Numbered from the stretch's first letter, positions 20,471-32,684 are shown. The stretch: 64,000 bases of DNA from Hemileia vastatrix (GCA_030280995.1 JASXTE010000005.1:15382001-15446000), one strand, 5' to 3'. Made by a program: numbers and translations. The notes: generated from the sequence alone by a model not told the origin.

Positions 20471-21887
20471 TAATTCATATCTTTTTGAGCACACATTGAA
20501 TTAGTGATTAAACCACCAAGAAAAAATATTGACATTCTGGTGAACTCAATATGTATACAACTTTAACATATAATGAAGCATAGGTAAAAATACTTTGAAA
20601 AAATATTGAGATATGAAGAATGTGATTTTTGTATATAAATTTTAATACGGTGCAAAACACACTCAAATTAATCTGAAAAATACATATTTTAAACTATTTA
20701 AGCATTTTATTTGAAATTTAAAAAAAAGAACACAAATTTATAGATCCGGCAAGATACCATCTTACATTATTATATAAGTTTATTTTGCCAGAAATACATG
20801 GAGAAACTACAATTTGAAATATGTCAATTTGTTCATGAAAGGTTATTTTGTGCATTTATATTATTTATTGTATTAGTTTCAAGAATTGAAAAAATTATAT
20901 ACTTATTTTATGGCTAGATAATATTGAATATTATAAATCATTAAAATATCTAAAGAAGGTGCAAAAATCTTAAAAATGATGTTACAATGACTTTACTTAG
21001 ACATATAATTTTCAAAATTCAATTGACATACTATATTTCACTATTTAATAAAAAAATTTCATACTAATATTTATTAAAATGGATTTTCCCTCTTCTTCAA
21101 AATTTTCAAAATATTAAAATGTAGATTTTTATTTGTTTTAAGTAAATAAAGAGAATAACAGTAAAGGAGTTGTGAATTTTGAGGATTCAAGGAATTTCTG
21201 TGCCCACTCTTTGTAACATATTTTATATTTTTTGTATATTTATTTTGTATTAATATCTTCTTTTATTGTCTTTTTTTACTCCCTCTAAAGAATACCCCAC
21301 TCTTTTCCCTTTGAAATATTTCTTTATCCTCACCTCACCTTTCTCCCCAACATTTTCACTCCCTTAATCATCATTTTAAACCCCTAACCACATTTACCTC
21401 TCACTCTTCACACCTCTCTACCCCTCTTCACTCCTCTCCTTCTAGTTCACTTACCTCCCCATTTCTCCCTAACACTTTATTTTTATATACAGAAATAGGT
21501 ACTGAGTTGAAAGGGAGTAAATTGGGGTTCAAGTATTGTTGAGGCAAGTTAAAGGGGAGGAATGGGGCTACAAGGGTTGGGGAGGCTGAAGAGAGGTGTG
21601 AGTAAGGGTGTATGGGGTAAGGAAAAGGTTGGGAAAGAGTTGGAAGGGAAGATTAAGGGGTCCAAGGCATTTTGAATGAAGAAAAGGGTCAGGGAGAGGT
21701 TGAGAGGGGTGAAATGGGGATCAAAAGAGGATGGAATACAATGGGGCTGGGAGGATAGAAAAAGGGGTGGGGAGGGAAGACAAGCATGTGTTGATAGAAT
21801 TGAAAGGGATAAGGATTGGTGAAAACAGAGCTTGAAAATAGGAGGATGAACTCTCTTCTTTGGGCCAAGAAAAGAGTTCACTTCCAT
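20471..21887. other. Unassigned AT-rich stretch with a pyrimidine-then-purine switch
   Basis: No gene or known repeat seen from 20471 to about 21270. From about 21275 to 21475 the plus strand is strongly pyrimidine-rich (CTCACC, CCTCTC, CTTCAC clusters), then from about 21505 to 21860 strongly purine-rich (GGGAGG, GGTTGGGGAGG, AAGGGGAGG clusters). An open frame on the minus strand through the purine part reads as Ser/Pro/Leu-rich low complexity and is not taken as a gene. Confidence 0.6.
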
Positions 21888-22347
21888 CAAAGAAATTGGT
21901 AATTTATAAAGGATCCTGTCCTTCCATAACTCAAACTCCATATTTGGGTCCATTTCCCTCAAGATTTTTACAAGTTTCATTAAGAACTCAATAGGTTTAT
22001 CAGTGGAAGAGCTATATCTAGCTTCCTCATACTGCCTTTGTTGAGCCATTCTGAACTTGGAGCCACCAAATTGTGATTTAATCAATTTTTTACAATCTTC
22101 CCATGAGTAGTCATTTCCGTCCAGGAGAACAGATTCATACCACATTAGGGAAAAATTGGTAAATAAATAAATTAATTTAAACACAATTTCTTCATCTGAA
22201 AGTCTATAAGAGCTCTTAAGTTTATCAATTCTGCAAATGAACTGTTGCCAATCAGAGGAAGAATCACCATCAAATGTTGGGAATCGGTCAATTTTTGACC
22301 GATTCTTTTGATTTGAAGCAGTCTCCTTATTACAAGCTTGTTTCCTA
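21888..22347 (-). pseudogene. Isolated family A gag fragment (capsid-like block)
   Basis: The minus strand encodes a capsid-like block: FPTFDGDSSSDWQQFICRID, WYESVLLDGNDYSWED, FGGSKFRMAQQRQYEEARYS and WKDRILYKLP. It is closest to A1 and A4. Both ends are abrupt: at 22347 it meets family B sequence, and at 21888 the reading turns into unrelated purine-rich DNA just after KLPIS. No LTR or terminal signature borders it. It may be debris of an A element cut by B1, or a fragment captured by another element. Confidence 0.8.
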
Positions 22348-23150
22348 CAGGTTGTACCTACATCTATTTTTGTCTTTTATTTTTAATATAAGCATAACAA
22401 AATCCATAATCAAAGAAATCAAAAAGCCTAGGTATAATACATTCTACTGTAGTATTGCTAAGACACCTATGAAGTACCACTTTATGTATCCCTTCTTGTT
22501 GGACTGACTGGTCACTATCTGGGCTCCTCTCATCCTGGGAGATAGTAACACCCAAAATTCCAGTCCCTAATAAAAATTTTGGCGCCCTCCTAGCGGTTTT
22601 TCCCTCTCATCCTCTAAGACTTCCTCAAAAATCTCTATTTCTTTCTCCAATCTTGCAGCTCCAGAGTACTTATTTTCTCAGCCACTATCCTTAGGTGCTA
22701 CTAAGACTTCTGTCACTGGAATACTATCATAACCAATAATCCTTATTCCAATAGTCTTATTCAAACAATAATCAATAGTTGCAGAATAATCCATTAAAAA
22801 TGGTGTTCCTAAAACTGGTTTAACTACACCCATTGGAACATACAAATGAATATCTCTTGTTGCTCCTGCAACTCTAGTGTGTACATACTCTGATACACCT
22901 ATTACAAGCAAACTACCTCCACCAATTCCTGAAAAAGTGCCCTCACCATCTTTTACAGGAAGACCTAACTCCACAGCATCATTCACTGAAGCCACATTGA
23001 TTTCTGAACCTGTATCCACAAATGCTCTAATCTGCTTACCATTTATAGCAATTGTCAAATACCCTAAGGGACCTGCATAATGTGGTGCCCTAGGAAATCC
23101 AACTACTGGCTGTAATGACTGCTCTCCTACATCAAAATCAGTTCAATTAG
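22348..23150 (-). pseudogene. B1 protease and post-protease segment
   Basis: A 126-codon frame (23058-22678) has the retropepsin site IRAFVDTGSEINVAS and the flap-like GIGGGSLLVIGVSEYV, ending at a stop after VAPKDSG. A second stretch (about 22555-22364) reads ITISQDERSPDSDQSVQ-like sequence and FDYGFCYAYIKNKRQ, matching the segment after protease in B3 (52112-52345). Nothing of RT follows. The catalytic DTGS is intact. Compared with B3, roughly 250 nt of linker between gag and protease are missing. Confidence 0.85.
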
Positions 23151-23210
23151 AAATCATTTTCTTCCTGCACTTATCCATACTGTCTGATGAACCACATCAT
23201 ACTGGCCAGG

Positions 23211-24598
23211 TTACATACCTTCCATTTCAATGTCTTTGATAGGCACAGGTGTCTTCTCTCTAGTAGTATACCCTACTTCCTCCATATCCTCTGGATTGGC
23301 ATACCTAGTGCCAGCTCTTCTTGGCCTGCTAATTGTTGGTGGGGCCATTTTCTTGTAATTTTCTGAAAACATCTCCAAACGTGCTGCAGTAAGTGGCACT
23401 GAAACGGCTCTTTCTTTCACTTTAAAATCCAATACTGCACAAGTGACTTCAAAATTGACTGATTTTGCATCCTTGCATTTTTCTTTAGCTTCAGGCTCCT
23501 TACCCTTTCTTGACTTGCCCTCCATGGACTTTTTATCAATATGATCAATGACCATGGCTTGCATCCCACAATCCTTGTCTTTAACAAGCTTAGTCCCATC
23601 TTCCAACATAAGCGTAGTTCCATCCTCATAAACTACGCTGTCTTCTTTATCCATTTGAAGAGAATAACACCTCATCCTAGTGAGCACTTCTTTATTACAA
23701 TAGTAACATACCACAATAGAAAAACTCAATATTTGGGAATGACTCTTGGGCTTAAACACCTCCTTTTCTTTTGCTGCTTCAATTATTTTCTTCTCCAATT
23801 CTTCAATTCTAGCCATAAAAGAATCTGGCTCTTTAATAAAAGCTTTAATTTTAAGAGACAACACCTGAGAAGATAATTGCACATCAGATGCATCCTGGTC
23901 CACTTCCTCACTATCCAAAGCAATTCTAACTGTGCAATGATCAACTTGACACAACTTCATCTCAGCTTCCACTTCTGTCTCTACTTCCTCTAATCCAGGG
24001 TACTTATAATTACCATCCCTCTTCTTGACTAACGCTCCTTTGTTATCCAAGCACCTTTTTGCCCAGTCTTCCACTTCTGGTGCTAACACTTCACAAAACC
24101 AAGGTAAAGATGCATAATTATCACTGAAATTGTCGTTACTGAACAAATACTGAGCATTTTGATCAAACTCTTCCCTGAAACTTTTGAATTCCTTAGGGTC
24201 TTGGAAACCCCCTCCAGCTTTGGCCTTCTTTACCAAGACATCTAGATCCTTAATTTTGTACCTAGTTTCCTTGGTAATTTTCAGCCATCTCTTAAGCATC
24301 TGTTCCTTTAGTGCTGACCAATAACGCTCTTTGTGACCTTTTAGATCCTCCAGATTGTCCTTGCACTCATTTGATACAAAGAACAATACTTGGCGCACCA
24401 TATCATATTCGGTTGCTCCATGAACTTCAGCTGCTTGTTCAAGCCTTCGTAAGAACTTCTTGGTATTGGGCCCACAAAACCCAAGCTTTCATCTTTACAC
24501 CTAATAATTGTAGTTAACTTCTGTGGAAACAACACTGAAGAATCGGGAAATTTAACCCTCTCCTGACCTCCCCTTTATGTAGTTGCAGTAGGTTCCAT
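23211..24598 (-). pseudogene. B1 gag (family B)
   Basis: A long frame (24401-23211, 396 codons) with DLKGHKERYWSALKEQMLKR and YKIKDLDVLVKKAKAGGGF, then SLPWFCEVLAPEVEDWAKRC. The knuckle is CYYCNKEVLTRMRC, where Leu replaces the His of the C-x2-C-x4-H-x4-C still seen in B3. It ends with PVPIKDIEMEGM. The true start is probably ATG 24598 (MEPTATT), with a TAA and a frameshift before 24401. This is a capsid/nucleocapsid protein of the basidiomycete Gypsy type. Confidence 0.85.
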
Positions 24599-24827
24599 TT
24601 TTGAAATAAAAATTGAAACAGAATCCAACAAAATAAAAACACAATTGATAACTTAACCCAAATATATCCGCAATACAGTCCTATGCTACCCTCTGAAAGC
24701 AGCTATTGATCCACTCATTATAGACCCTACAACTCTTCCACTGAAGCGCTGGCTTGATTAGGCCATGTTGACAAAACCCTGAAAGCCAAAACAATCTAAT
24801 CAAAACACTAGTTACAATTATGCCACT

Positions 24828-24841
24828 GCTGGGACACCAAT
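24828..24841 (-). other. B1 primer-binding site
   Basis: Minus strand ATTGGTGTCCCAGCAGTGG directly after the LTR end CTACA. B3 has ATTGGTGTCCCAACAGTGG at 49658. This differs from the family A site, so the two families use different primers. Confidence 0.65.
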
Positions 24842-25933
24842 TGTAGAGAGCTCTACTATACTAAGCAGTAGACACAATGCGAGATGGGTTGGTTCTTCTT
24901 TTCAATTTCTAAAAAGAAGCGCCTGCCTCTCTTATTTTTAAAGAAAGTGCAATAATGTGTAGCTTTAATATCTGACTAGATAGTTTGTAAGTTTGAGAGA
25001 TGAGTTAGAAGATAAGGAAAAAAATATTACTATCTGGATATTTCTATTCTTGATAAGCTCCAGTATCCACAGCTACTCCCTCTTGAAGGGCTCACTTTAA
25101 AAATTCCTTATTATAGCAATAAAATAACTCTAATAATAGTTTATTCTACTGAATCTATATTCTCTCTATGTTGCGCTTTATTTTTGTTTTCACTATATTA
25201 TATGAAATACACAAACAGACGCACAAACTCTAAAGACTCAGAATATTTCAACCAAACTTACTACTCTCTTCTATTAGATAGCCCTTTCCTTCTTATGATT
25301 TTTCAGTGCTCCGGACACGTTCCTTAGTGGATCTCCAGCGCTGTCTCCTATGCCTACCAATACTAGTACTAACTTGTTTCAATCATGTTCTACATGCGTG
25401 CTTATGACTATAGCTTTGCATTGTTTCAGCGCTACTTCTCATGTTGACACTTTTTAGCACTGACCCTTGCCTCTTTAACTCTTGGGTAGTTTTGTGATCA
25501 AGCCCCCATTCTCCTTGCTTCATTACTAATTCCATAATTTTGACAATCCACCTAACTAGTTAGCCTCTGAAACTTACCTTACCTGTTTCAGCAAGTTACC
25601 AAACTAGCCACAGTTCAGTATACCCTGTACTTGAGGCTTTCCTTGAGCCGTAATTTCTTCCTTAGCACATAATACACAATTATTGGAAATTCCAAATCCA
25701 TAATGTTTAGCGTTTGAAATCCTAAGTTGATAGAACACAATTCCCTTTGTGCAGTACATCTTGCTGCAAAATCCAAGCGCACAGACCCTGAAAATTCTTC
25801 CACACTTCCATTTTTCTTTGTTCTTCTGAACACAAAATTACATAGTTATAATATCACTATATTCTGCACTATGATTCCCCTTTATTATTTTGAAGCACAC
25901 AATCTGATTGGTCCAAAAAGTAGACTACCTGCA
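24842..25933 (-). repeat. B1 5' LTR (about 1092 bp)
   Basis: Plus-strand ends TGTAGAGAGC (inner) and CTACCTGCA (outer, giving TGCAGGTAG on the element strand). Collinear with the B2 LTR (27631-28967), which carries two extra segments totalling about 245 bp. Confidence 0.8.
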
Positions 25934-27630
25934 AGAAGTGTACCTCACCTCTCCTTCTTTCACTTTAAAATCCAACACTGTGCAATTAACTGCAAAGTTA
26001 ACTGATTTCTCATCCTTGCCTTTCTCTTTAGCTTCAGGCTCCTTACCCTTGCTTAACTTGCCCTCCATAGACTTCTTATTAATATAATTGATGACAATGG
26101 CTCGCATCCCTCAATCCTTGTCTTTAACAAGATTAGTCTTATTTTCCAACATAAGCGTAGTTCCATCTTTGTAAATTACTCTATCCTCTTTATCCTTTTG
26201 AAGAGCATTACACCTCATCCTAGTATTCCCTTCATTATTACAATAGTAATATACCATAGTAGCAAAGTGCAACAGTTGGGAAGAGCTCTTGGGCCTAAAC
26301 ACCTCCTTTGCTTGGCTGATTCAATTATTTTCCTCTCCAATTCATCAATCCTTGCCATAACTGAATCTGGCTGCTCTTTGGTTAAAACTTTAGCTTTATG
26401 AGACAACACCTGAGGAGAAGATCGAACATCAGGTGCATCCTCTTCCACTTCCTTGTTATCCAAAGTGATTCTAACTGTGCAATGCTCAACTCAATGCAAC
26501 TTCCACTACGCAATATAGGGGGTGGACTTGCTAGCAAGTCCTCAACCTGAACTCAGATGGAACTCAGACTGAACTCATACTGAACTCATGCTGAACTCTA
26601 CTTGGACACCCACCTAAAACTGTTCTGCTGAGTGGTGTTCATCCCTGATTGTATGGTTCCTTTATCAATAGCTCAATGTGTGCTCAATCTGTGGTGAGTT
26701 TGGGTCCAAGGTTGCGGACTCGCTAGCAAGTCTGCCCCCCATATTGCGTGGTGTTCATTTCAGCTTCCACTGCTGTCTCTACTTCCTCTAATCCAGGGTA
26801 CTTATAATTACCGCCCCTCTTCTTGAATAACTTTCCTTTGTTATCCAAGTGCCTCTTGGCCCAGTATTCCACTTCTGGCACTAGCGCTTCACAAAACCTA
26901 GGTAAAGATGAATTATTATCAGTAAAATCTTCATTAATGACTAAATACTTGATCATTTGATCAAACTCCTCCCTGAAACTTTTAAATTCTTTAGATTCTT
27001 GAAAACCTCCTCCAGCTTTGGCCTTCTTTACCAAGACATCTAGATCCTTAATTGAGTACCTAGTTTCGTCATTAATCCTTGGCCATCTTTTAAGCATCTG
27101 TTCCTTTAGGGTTGACCAATCATGTTCTTTGTGCCCCTTTAGATCCTCCAGATTTTCCTTCCACTAATTTGATACAAAGAACAATACTTGGTGCACCATA
27201 TCATATTTGGTCACTTCATAAACTTCAGCTGCCTGAACAAACCTACATAAGAACTTCTTGGTATTAATTCCCACAATACACAAGCTTTCATCTTTACATC
27301 TAATAATTTCAGTTACGCTCTGTGGCAACGACACTGTTGTATTGGGCGATTTCACCCTCTCCTGACATCCCCTAGATTTAGTTGCAGTAAGTTCCATCTT
27401 CAAAATAAAAAAAATCAAAACAGAATCCACACATTTTATAGTTTAATCCCGCTAAATCCTCAATACAGCCCTATGCTATCCTCTGATAACGGTTATTGAT
27501 CCACTCTTTGTAGACCCTACGACTATTCCATTGAAGTGCCGGCTTGATTAGGCCCTCTTGACAAAACCCTGAAAACCAAACAATCGAATCAAAACACTAG
27601 TTAAAATTATGCCACTTTTGGGACACCAAC
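25934..27630 (-). pseudogene. B2 gag (family B, multiply broken, split by a MITE)
   Basis: Start MELTATKSRG at 27397, in line with B1. Segments carry CKDESLCIVGINTKKFL, DMVHQVLFFVSN, YSIKDLDVLVKKAKAGGGF and LPRFCEALVPEVEYWAKR. The knuckle has decayed to YYYCNNEGNTRMRC, losing the first Cys and the His. A MITE interrupts at 26514-26753. The reading ends at 25934 where the B1 LTR begins, around the position homologous to 23410 of B1. Several frames are needed. The primer site lies at about 27612-27630. Confidence 0.82.
26514..26753 (+). mobile_element. CACTA-type MITE, copy 2 (TSD TTC)
   Basis: CACTACGCAATATAGGGGG at the left and CCCCCCATATTGCGTGGTG at the right are near-perfect inverted repeats, 240 bp in all. 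Five TGAACTC-like subterminal repeats lie inside the left end. TTC is duplicated at 26511-26513 and 26754-26756. The empty site is visible in B1 near 23963 (ACAACTTCATCTCAGC). No ORF; it must be mobilised in trans by a CACTA transposase. Confidence 0.88.
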
Positions 27631-28967
27631 TGTAGAGAGTTCTAAAGTCTTAAGCAGTAGAAACAATGTGAGATGGGTTGGTTTTTCTTTTCAATTTCTA
27701 AAAAGAAGAGCCTGCCACTCTCATTTTAAAGACAGCGCAAGTATGTGTAAAATTAATATCTGACTAGATAGTTTATGAGTTGAGAGATAAGTTAAAAGAT
27801 AAGGAAAAAAACAAATATTACTATCTGGATATTTCTATTCTTAATAAGTGCTAGTATCCACAGCTACTCACTCTTGAAGAGCTCTCTTTGAAAATTCCTT
27901 ATTATAGCAATAAAATAACTCTAATAATAGTTTATCCTTCTGAATCTATATATTCTCTCTGTGTTGTGCTTTTTCACTATATTATATGAAATACACACAC
28001 AGAAGCACAAACTCTAAAATACCCAGAATATCTCTAATATGCTCTTTAACACTAAATTGCAGAAAAATCCAATCTCTTACTGTTATCAGAGTAATCACAA
28101 AATAGACAAATCACTATATATCACAATATATTTCGAAAGTATATAATATAAAGGCTCTAATGTTTTTAATCTAATGAATGATTCGAATAATAATTTTTCT
28201 TATCTAACTACTACTCTCTCTTCCTATTAGATAGTCTTTCCTTCTTATATTTTTCAGTGCTCCAGACAAAGTTCCCTAGTGGATCTCCAGTTCTGTTTCT
28301 AGCGACACATTAGTAAAACAATAACTAATCCATTAGTAAACTAAATACACCGCTTGTAACAACTATAGAGCCTAATCATACCATATGCTTACTAAAACTA
28401 GTAGTAACTTGTTTCACTCATGTTCTACATGTGCGCTTATAAATGTACCTTGAATTGTTTCAGTGCTACTTCCCACATTGAAACCTTTCAGAGCTGATCC
28501 TTGTCTCTTTGACTCTTGGTTAGTTTTGTAATTGATTCCCCATCCTCATTGCTTCATTACTAATTTCATAGTTCTGAAAATTCACTTAACTAGTTAGCCT
28601 CTGCAACTTACATTACCTGTTTCAGTAAGGTACCAAACTAGCCATGGTACAGTATACTATGTACTTGAGGCCTTCATTGAGCCATAATTCCTTCCTTAAC
28701 GCATAACACACAATTATTGGAAAATTCAAATCCATAATTTTCAGCACTTGCACTCATAAGTTGATCATACATAATTTCTTTGTGTGGCACATCTTGCTGA
28801 AAAATCCGAGTGCACAGACCATAAATCCTCTTCCACACTTCTCTTTCCCTGTGTTCCTTTAAAACCATAATTACATATCTATAATAGCGCTATCTACTGA
28901 GCTATGATTCCCATTTTTTCTTCCTGGGCTACACAAGCTGATTGGGCCAGAAGAAAAGTTACCTGCA
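27631..28967 (-). repeat. B2 5' LTR (about 1337 bp)
   Basis: Plus-strand ends TGTAGAGAGT and TTACCTGCA. Collinear with the B1 LTR but longer through two indel segments (about 28025-28200 and 28300-28380). Beyond the outer end the sequence returns to the A4 leader. No target repeat matches the 20333 side. Confidence 0.78.
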
Positions 28968-29196
28968 ATGTGCATACCACACCGTGGGACCATCCACTAC
29001 AAGGACCAATAAGGACCTGGTAGACCACAAAAAATGAGGAAAGTCATCAGGCACATGACTTACTTTTTTTTTCACGACTGGGAATTGAAACCTGCTCCAA
29101 ATCTAAGGTTTATATATTGGCAATTGTCATATATTATTGTGGTGACTGTACTGATTACTATCTGTGGGTCTCACTTTGCATATTTGATAGATCATG
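28968..29196 (+). other. A4 leader, middle piece
   Basis: Aligns in order with the complement of the A1 leader: GACCATCC, ATAAGGACC, CATGACTTACTTTT, ACTCCAAA-like CTGCTCCAAATC, and CTATCTGTGGGTC. It joins the piece at 40322 once the solo LTR and A3 are removed. Confidence 0.7.
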
Positions 29197-30592
29197 TGTA
29201 AGGCTGAGGTCAAGTAAAAAGACGTGAACTAGCTTTAATGGTCAGTTTTCTAGAAGATTTTAATGGTCCTATATGAATACTGTAGTACAAATCCAATATG
29301 TATTAAAATATAACTCAATATAAGGGTCTCAGTAATTTTAATCTCACTAATTATAAATGGGTTACAATCTTATAGTTGGTAGAAAAATAGATGTAATGAT
29401 TCAGATACTATTCAAAGATTTTATAAGTGCTGTTGATATGTATTGTAATTGTATTGGTTATATATTTGATTGTAATGATAAAGAATGTAGAAAACAAGAC
29501 CAAAAAGCCCCTCCTTTTATACACAATAACTTCCCCAATTAACCCCTTTATTTAACATCTCTCTACACAGTTAATGACACCTCATTCCAGATAATAGAAA
29601 TGTCCAGCAACACAAAGAGTGACCAGTAACATAATTAGAATGATACCACCCGCCAAAATCCTGTAGTAATAGGGATAATCAATCAAAAATAAAGAATAAG
29701 CAAAAAATAGAGTATATGCGTGTTGTACATTAAAATATAAGACTAAAAAGGGAAAATTAAGACTAATTATTAATCAATAATAGGAGGTATTAACAGTAGA
29801 AATATTGGGGCTACTCATGCCATTATACTATGTGAAATCCCCATTCAAAAATAACCAAAATTGACAGAGAAACCACTTAAAAACCCAAAAAAGGGCATGA
29901 GATGTGGGGTAACTACATGCCATCCTTGGCAGGTGCTTTCATGGGTTAATCCTTAAATAATTTACAAAAATTTAAGAGTGGTAGTGAATTAAAGCACCAA
30001 TATTAAGGTTATTAATGAAATTAGTGCATATAAAGAGGGTCAATGCATTTGTAATTAAGCTAGGACACTAAATAAGCGCCTGTCCCCTGTTTTAGTGTAT
30101 TTCCCCACAGTGGGCAAAGAATGTATGGTAATTATAGTGTGAAAAAGCTAACTTTGCTAAAAATGAAGCTATTCACACAGGAAAAAAGCTGGCAGTATGT
30201 GGCCAGTACACAGAAGCCATTTCTGGCATAAAAAGCAAAAAATTTGAAAAGTGATATTTTTATGCATTTAAGTAGAAAAACAAATAGCTCTAATCAAGAA
30301 AGATAGATCTGTCAAAGAGAACTTTTAATATTATTAAATTTATAGCACATATAGTCATCTTTTAAGTGATTCGAAGCACATTTCTTGTTTTTCACATAAA
30401 ATAATGAAAAAAGCTGCTTTAAGTCTACTTAAAAATTATGTAGCCTTATATTTAAGGCTCTCAAGGTAACCCTAGAATATTCCAACTTTTTATTGGGTAC
30501 ATAAACTTATAAAAGGTGGATATATGTGTGTATATAAGGTGTTATAATGGCATATTTTGTATATTATCAGAAATTTACTTGTATATACTATT
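29197..30592 (-). repeat. Solo LTR of A3 type, left part (TSD TCATG)
   Basis: Reverse-oriented A3-type LTR. Its inner end (TGTAAGGCTGAGG) is at 29197 and it is split at 30592 by A3. The remainder is at 40222-40321. TCATG flanks both outer ends (29192-29196 and 40322-40326). An LTR with both ends and a target repeat but no internal region is a solo LTR left by LTR-LTR recombination. Confidence 0.88.
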
Positions 30593-32094
30593 TGTCAGCC
30601 TGTATACCCCCAGGACCGAGTAGAAAGTACTTATAAGTTATGTTAAGCACATAAACTATACATGGGAATAATAATTAAGAGTACACAAATAGTATACATA
30701 AGTAAAATTATGATAATATACAAAATATGCCATTATAACACCTTATATACATGCATATATCCACCTTTTATAAGTCTTAGGTACTTATTATTAAGATGGA
30801 ATCTTTTAGGGTAATTTTAAGAACCTTAAGTATAAGGCTACATAATTTTTAAGTACACTTAAAGCTGTTATATTCATTGTTCTATGCAAAAAACAAGAAA
30901 TGTGCTTTATTTCACTTAAAAGTTGACTATATGCGCCATAAAATTGAGAATATCAAAAATGCGCTTTGACAGATCAGTTTGTCTCATTTAGGACTATTGA
31001 TTTGGCTATTTAAATGCATAAAAATATCACTTTTCAAATTTTCTGCTTTTTATGCCAGAAATGGCTTCTGTGTACTGGCCACATACTGCCTGCTTTTTTC
31101 CTGTGTGAATAGATTCATTTTTAGCAAAGTTAGCTTTTTCACACTATAATTACCCCACATTCTACGCCCACTGTGGGGAAACACACTAAAATAGGCGACA
31201 GGCACTTATTTAGTGTCCTAGCTTAATTAATAATGCATTGACCTTGTTTATATGCACTAATTTCATTAATAACCTTACTCTTGGTGTCTTATTTCATCAC
31301 CACACTTAAATTTGCCTAACTTTAGTCAAGCTTTTACCCATGCAAGAGCCTTCCAAGGAATTCAAGTAGTTACCCCACATCTCACGCTCTTTTTTGGGTT
31401 TTTGGGTGGTTTCTCAGTCAATATTGGGTATTTTTGAATGGGAATTTCATGTAGTAAAATGTCAGGATTAGCCCCATTATTTCTACGGTGAATCTCCCTT
31501 ATTATTAAGCTATTATTAAACTTAAAAATTTCCCATTAGGCTTTTATATAATTGTTTACTATGCATATATTCTCTTTTTATCTTAATTCTTAATTTTGAT
31601 AGATTTTCCTTATTAATACAAGATTTTGGGGGTTATTACTCTTCTAATTATGTCAGAGATTACTGGGAATGATGATGGGTATTTCTATTAGTTGTTTTGA
31701 GGTGTCATTAACTGTGTATTGGGTGGTACATCAAGGGAATCATTGGGGAACTCATTTTGTATAAAAGGAGGAGGGTTTTTTGTTGTATTTCTTCATTCTT
31801 TATCATTTACAATTTAACCAATATAACCAAATAAAATTACAATATATATCAATTAGTACTTTTATAAAACTTTTGAATAGTATCTGAATTATTAAATCTA
31901 TTTTTCTACCAACTAAAAATATTGTAAGCCACATATAAGAATAGTGAGAATTTTATTACAGAGACCTTTATTTTTGATTATATTCTACTACTTGTTGGAT
32001 TTATACTCCAGTATTCATATAGGACCATTAAAATCTTCCAGACAACTAACCATTAAAGCTAGTTCACATCTTTGTACTTTACCTCAGCCTGACA
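30593..32094 (+). repeat. A3 5' LTR (1502 bp)
   Basis: TGTCAGCCTG ... TCAGCCTGACA. Differs from its partner at 38719 by a few percent by eye (8 or so changes in the first 120 bp, fewer elsewhere). TATA-like TATAAAAGG at 31760-31768. Older than A2 by this measure. Confidence 0.95.
31760..31768 (+). promoter_or_regulatory. TATA-like box in A3 5' LTR
   Basis: GTATAAAAGGAGGAGGG, repeated at the same place in the 3' LTR (39887-39895). It is the likely U3 promoter of the element. Confidence 0.5.
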
Positions 32095-32684
32095 ATTGGG
32101 GACCTTTCCTCAAGAATTATGTTATAATCCAGTAAGTAAAAACTTCAAAGAAGGTACACGTAAATAAAATCCCTATAGAAATATTTGGATAATTAAAACA
32201 GGTTGGGGTCACTTATATAGTTATTTCAGAAAAAGAAGCCCTGTTATATAATAAAATTGTGATATTGAATCAACAATTTTACCACTAATTTAACATATAA
32301 TTGTTCCTAGTGGGAGTCTGTCAATAGACCAATTAAATTTGTGATCTTTGCAGATGATAACCAATTAAACTGATTAATTAGTTTCATTTAACAGGACTTT
32401 TAATCCCTTTCTATTGGTTTGTGAAATTAATTTATATTTGAAAAAGAATCTTACTGAAAGTTGTTTTTACTTTTAAATATAAAAACACGGCTACATATTG
32501 TAAACCAGTTAAATCAAGTGATCACTTAAAAATAATATTTAACTTTTGGCACTTGGAAATTCACATCATACAAATAAGTAAGCAATAAAATTGTCCTCAG
32601 TGGTATTGATAAATAATGATAAAACTCCTTTTGAAGTTTTCATATCTATACTTTCAATTCTTTAAAAGGAATTTCCATGTATAA
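32095..32684 (+). other. A3 primer site and leader
   Basis: ATTGGGGACCTTTCC at 32095-32109 is the shared family A primer site. The rest is an AT-rich leader with no supported ORF. Confidence 0.65.

Larger units (their letters stand above)
22348..25933 (-). mobile_element. Element B1: partial Ty3/Gypsy element (family B), 5' LTR to protease
   Basis: The minus strand reads 5' LTR (24842-25933), primer site, gag, protease and a post-protease segment, then ends abruptly at about 22347. RT, RNase H, integrase and 3' LTR are absent. Its right end lies inside the gag of B2, so B1 inserted into B2 or joined it by recombination. Confidence 0.85.

Noticed and set aside
21549..22184. 211-codon ORF on the minus strand
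   Set aside because: Only the first 100 or so codons are gag; the rest is Ser/Pro/Leu-rich translation of a purine-rich tract, so the join is accidental.
29880..32090. Large inverted repeat taken at first for a DNA transposon
   Set aside because: It is explained by A3 inserted in a reverse-oriented solo LTR of the same type, with both TSD pairs visible.
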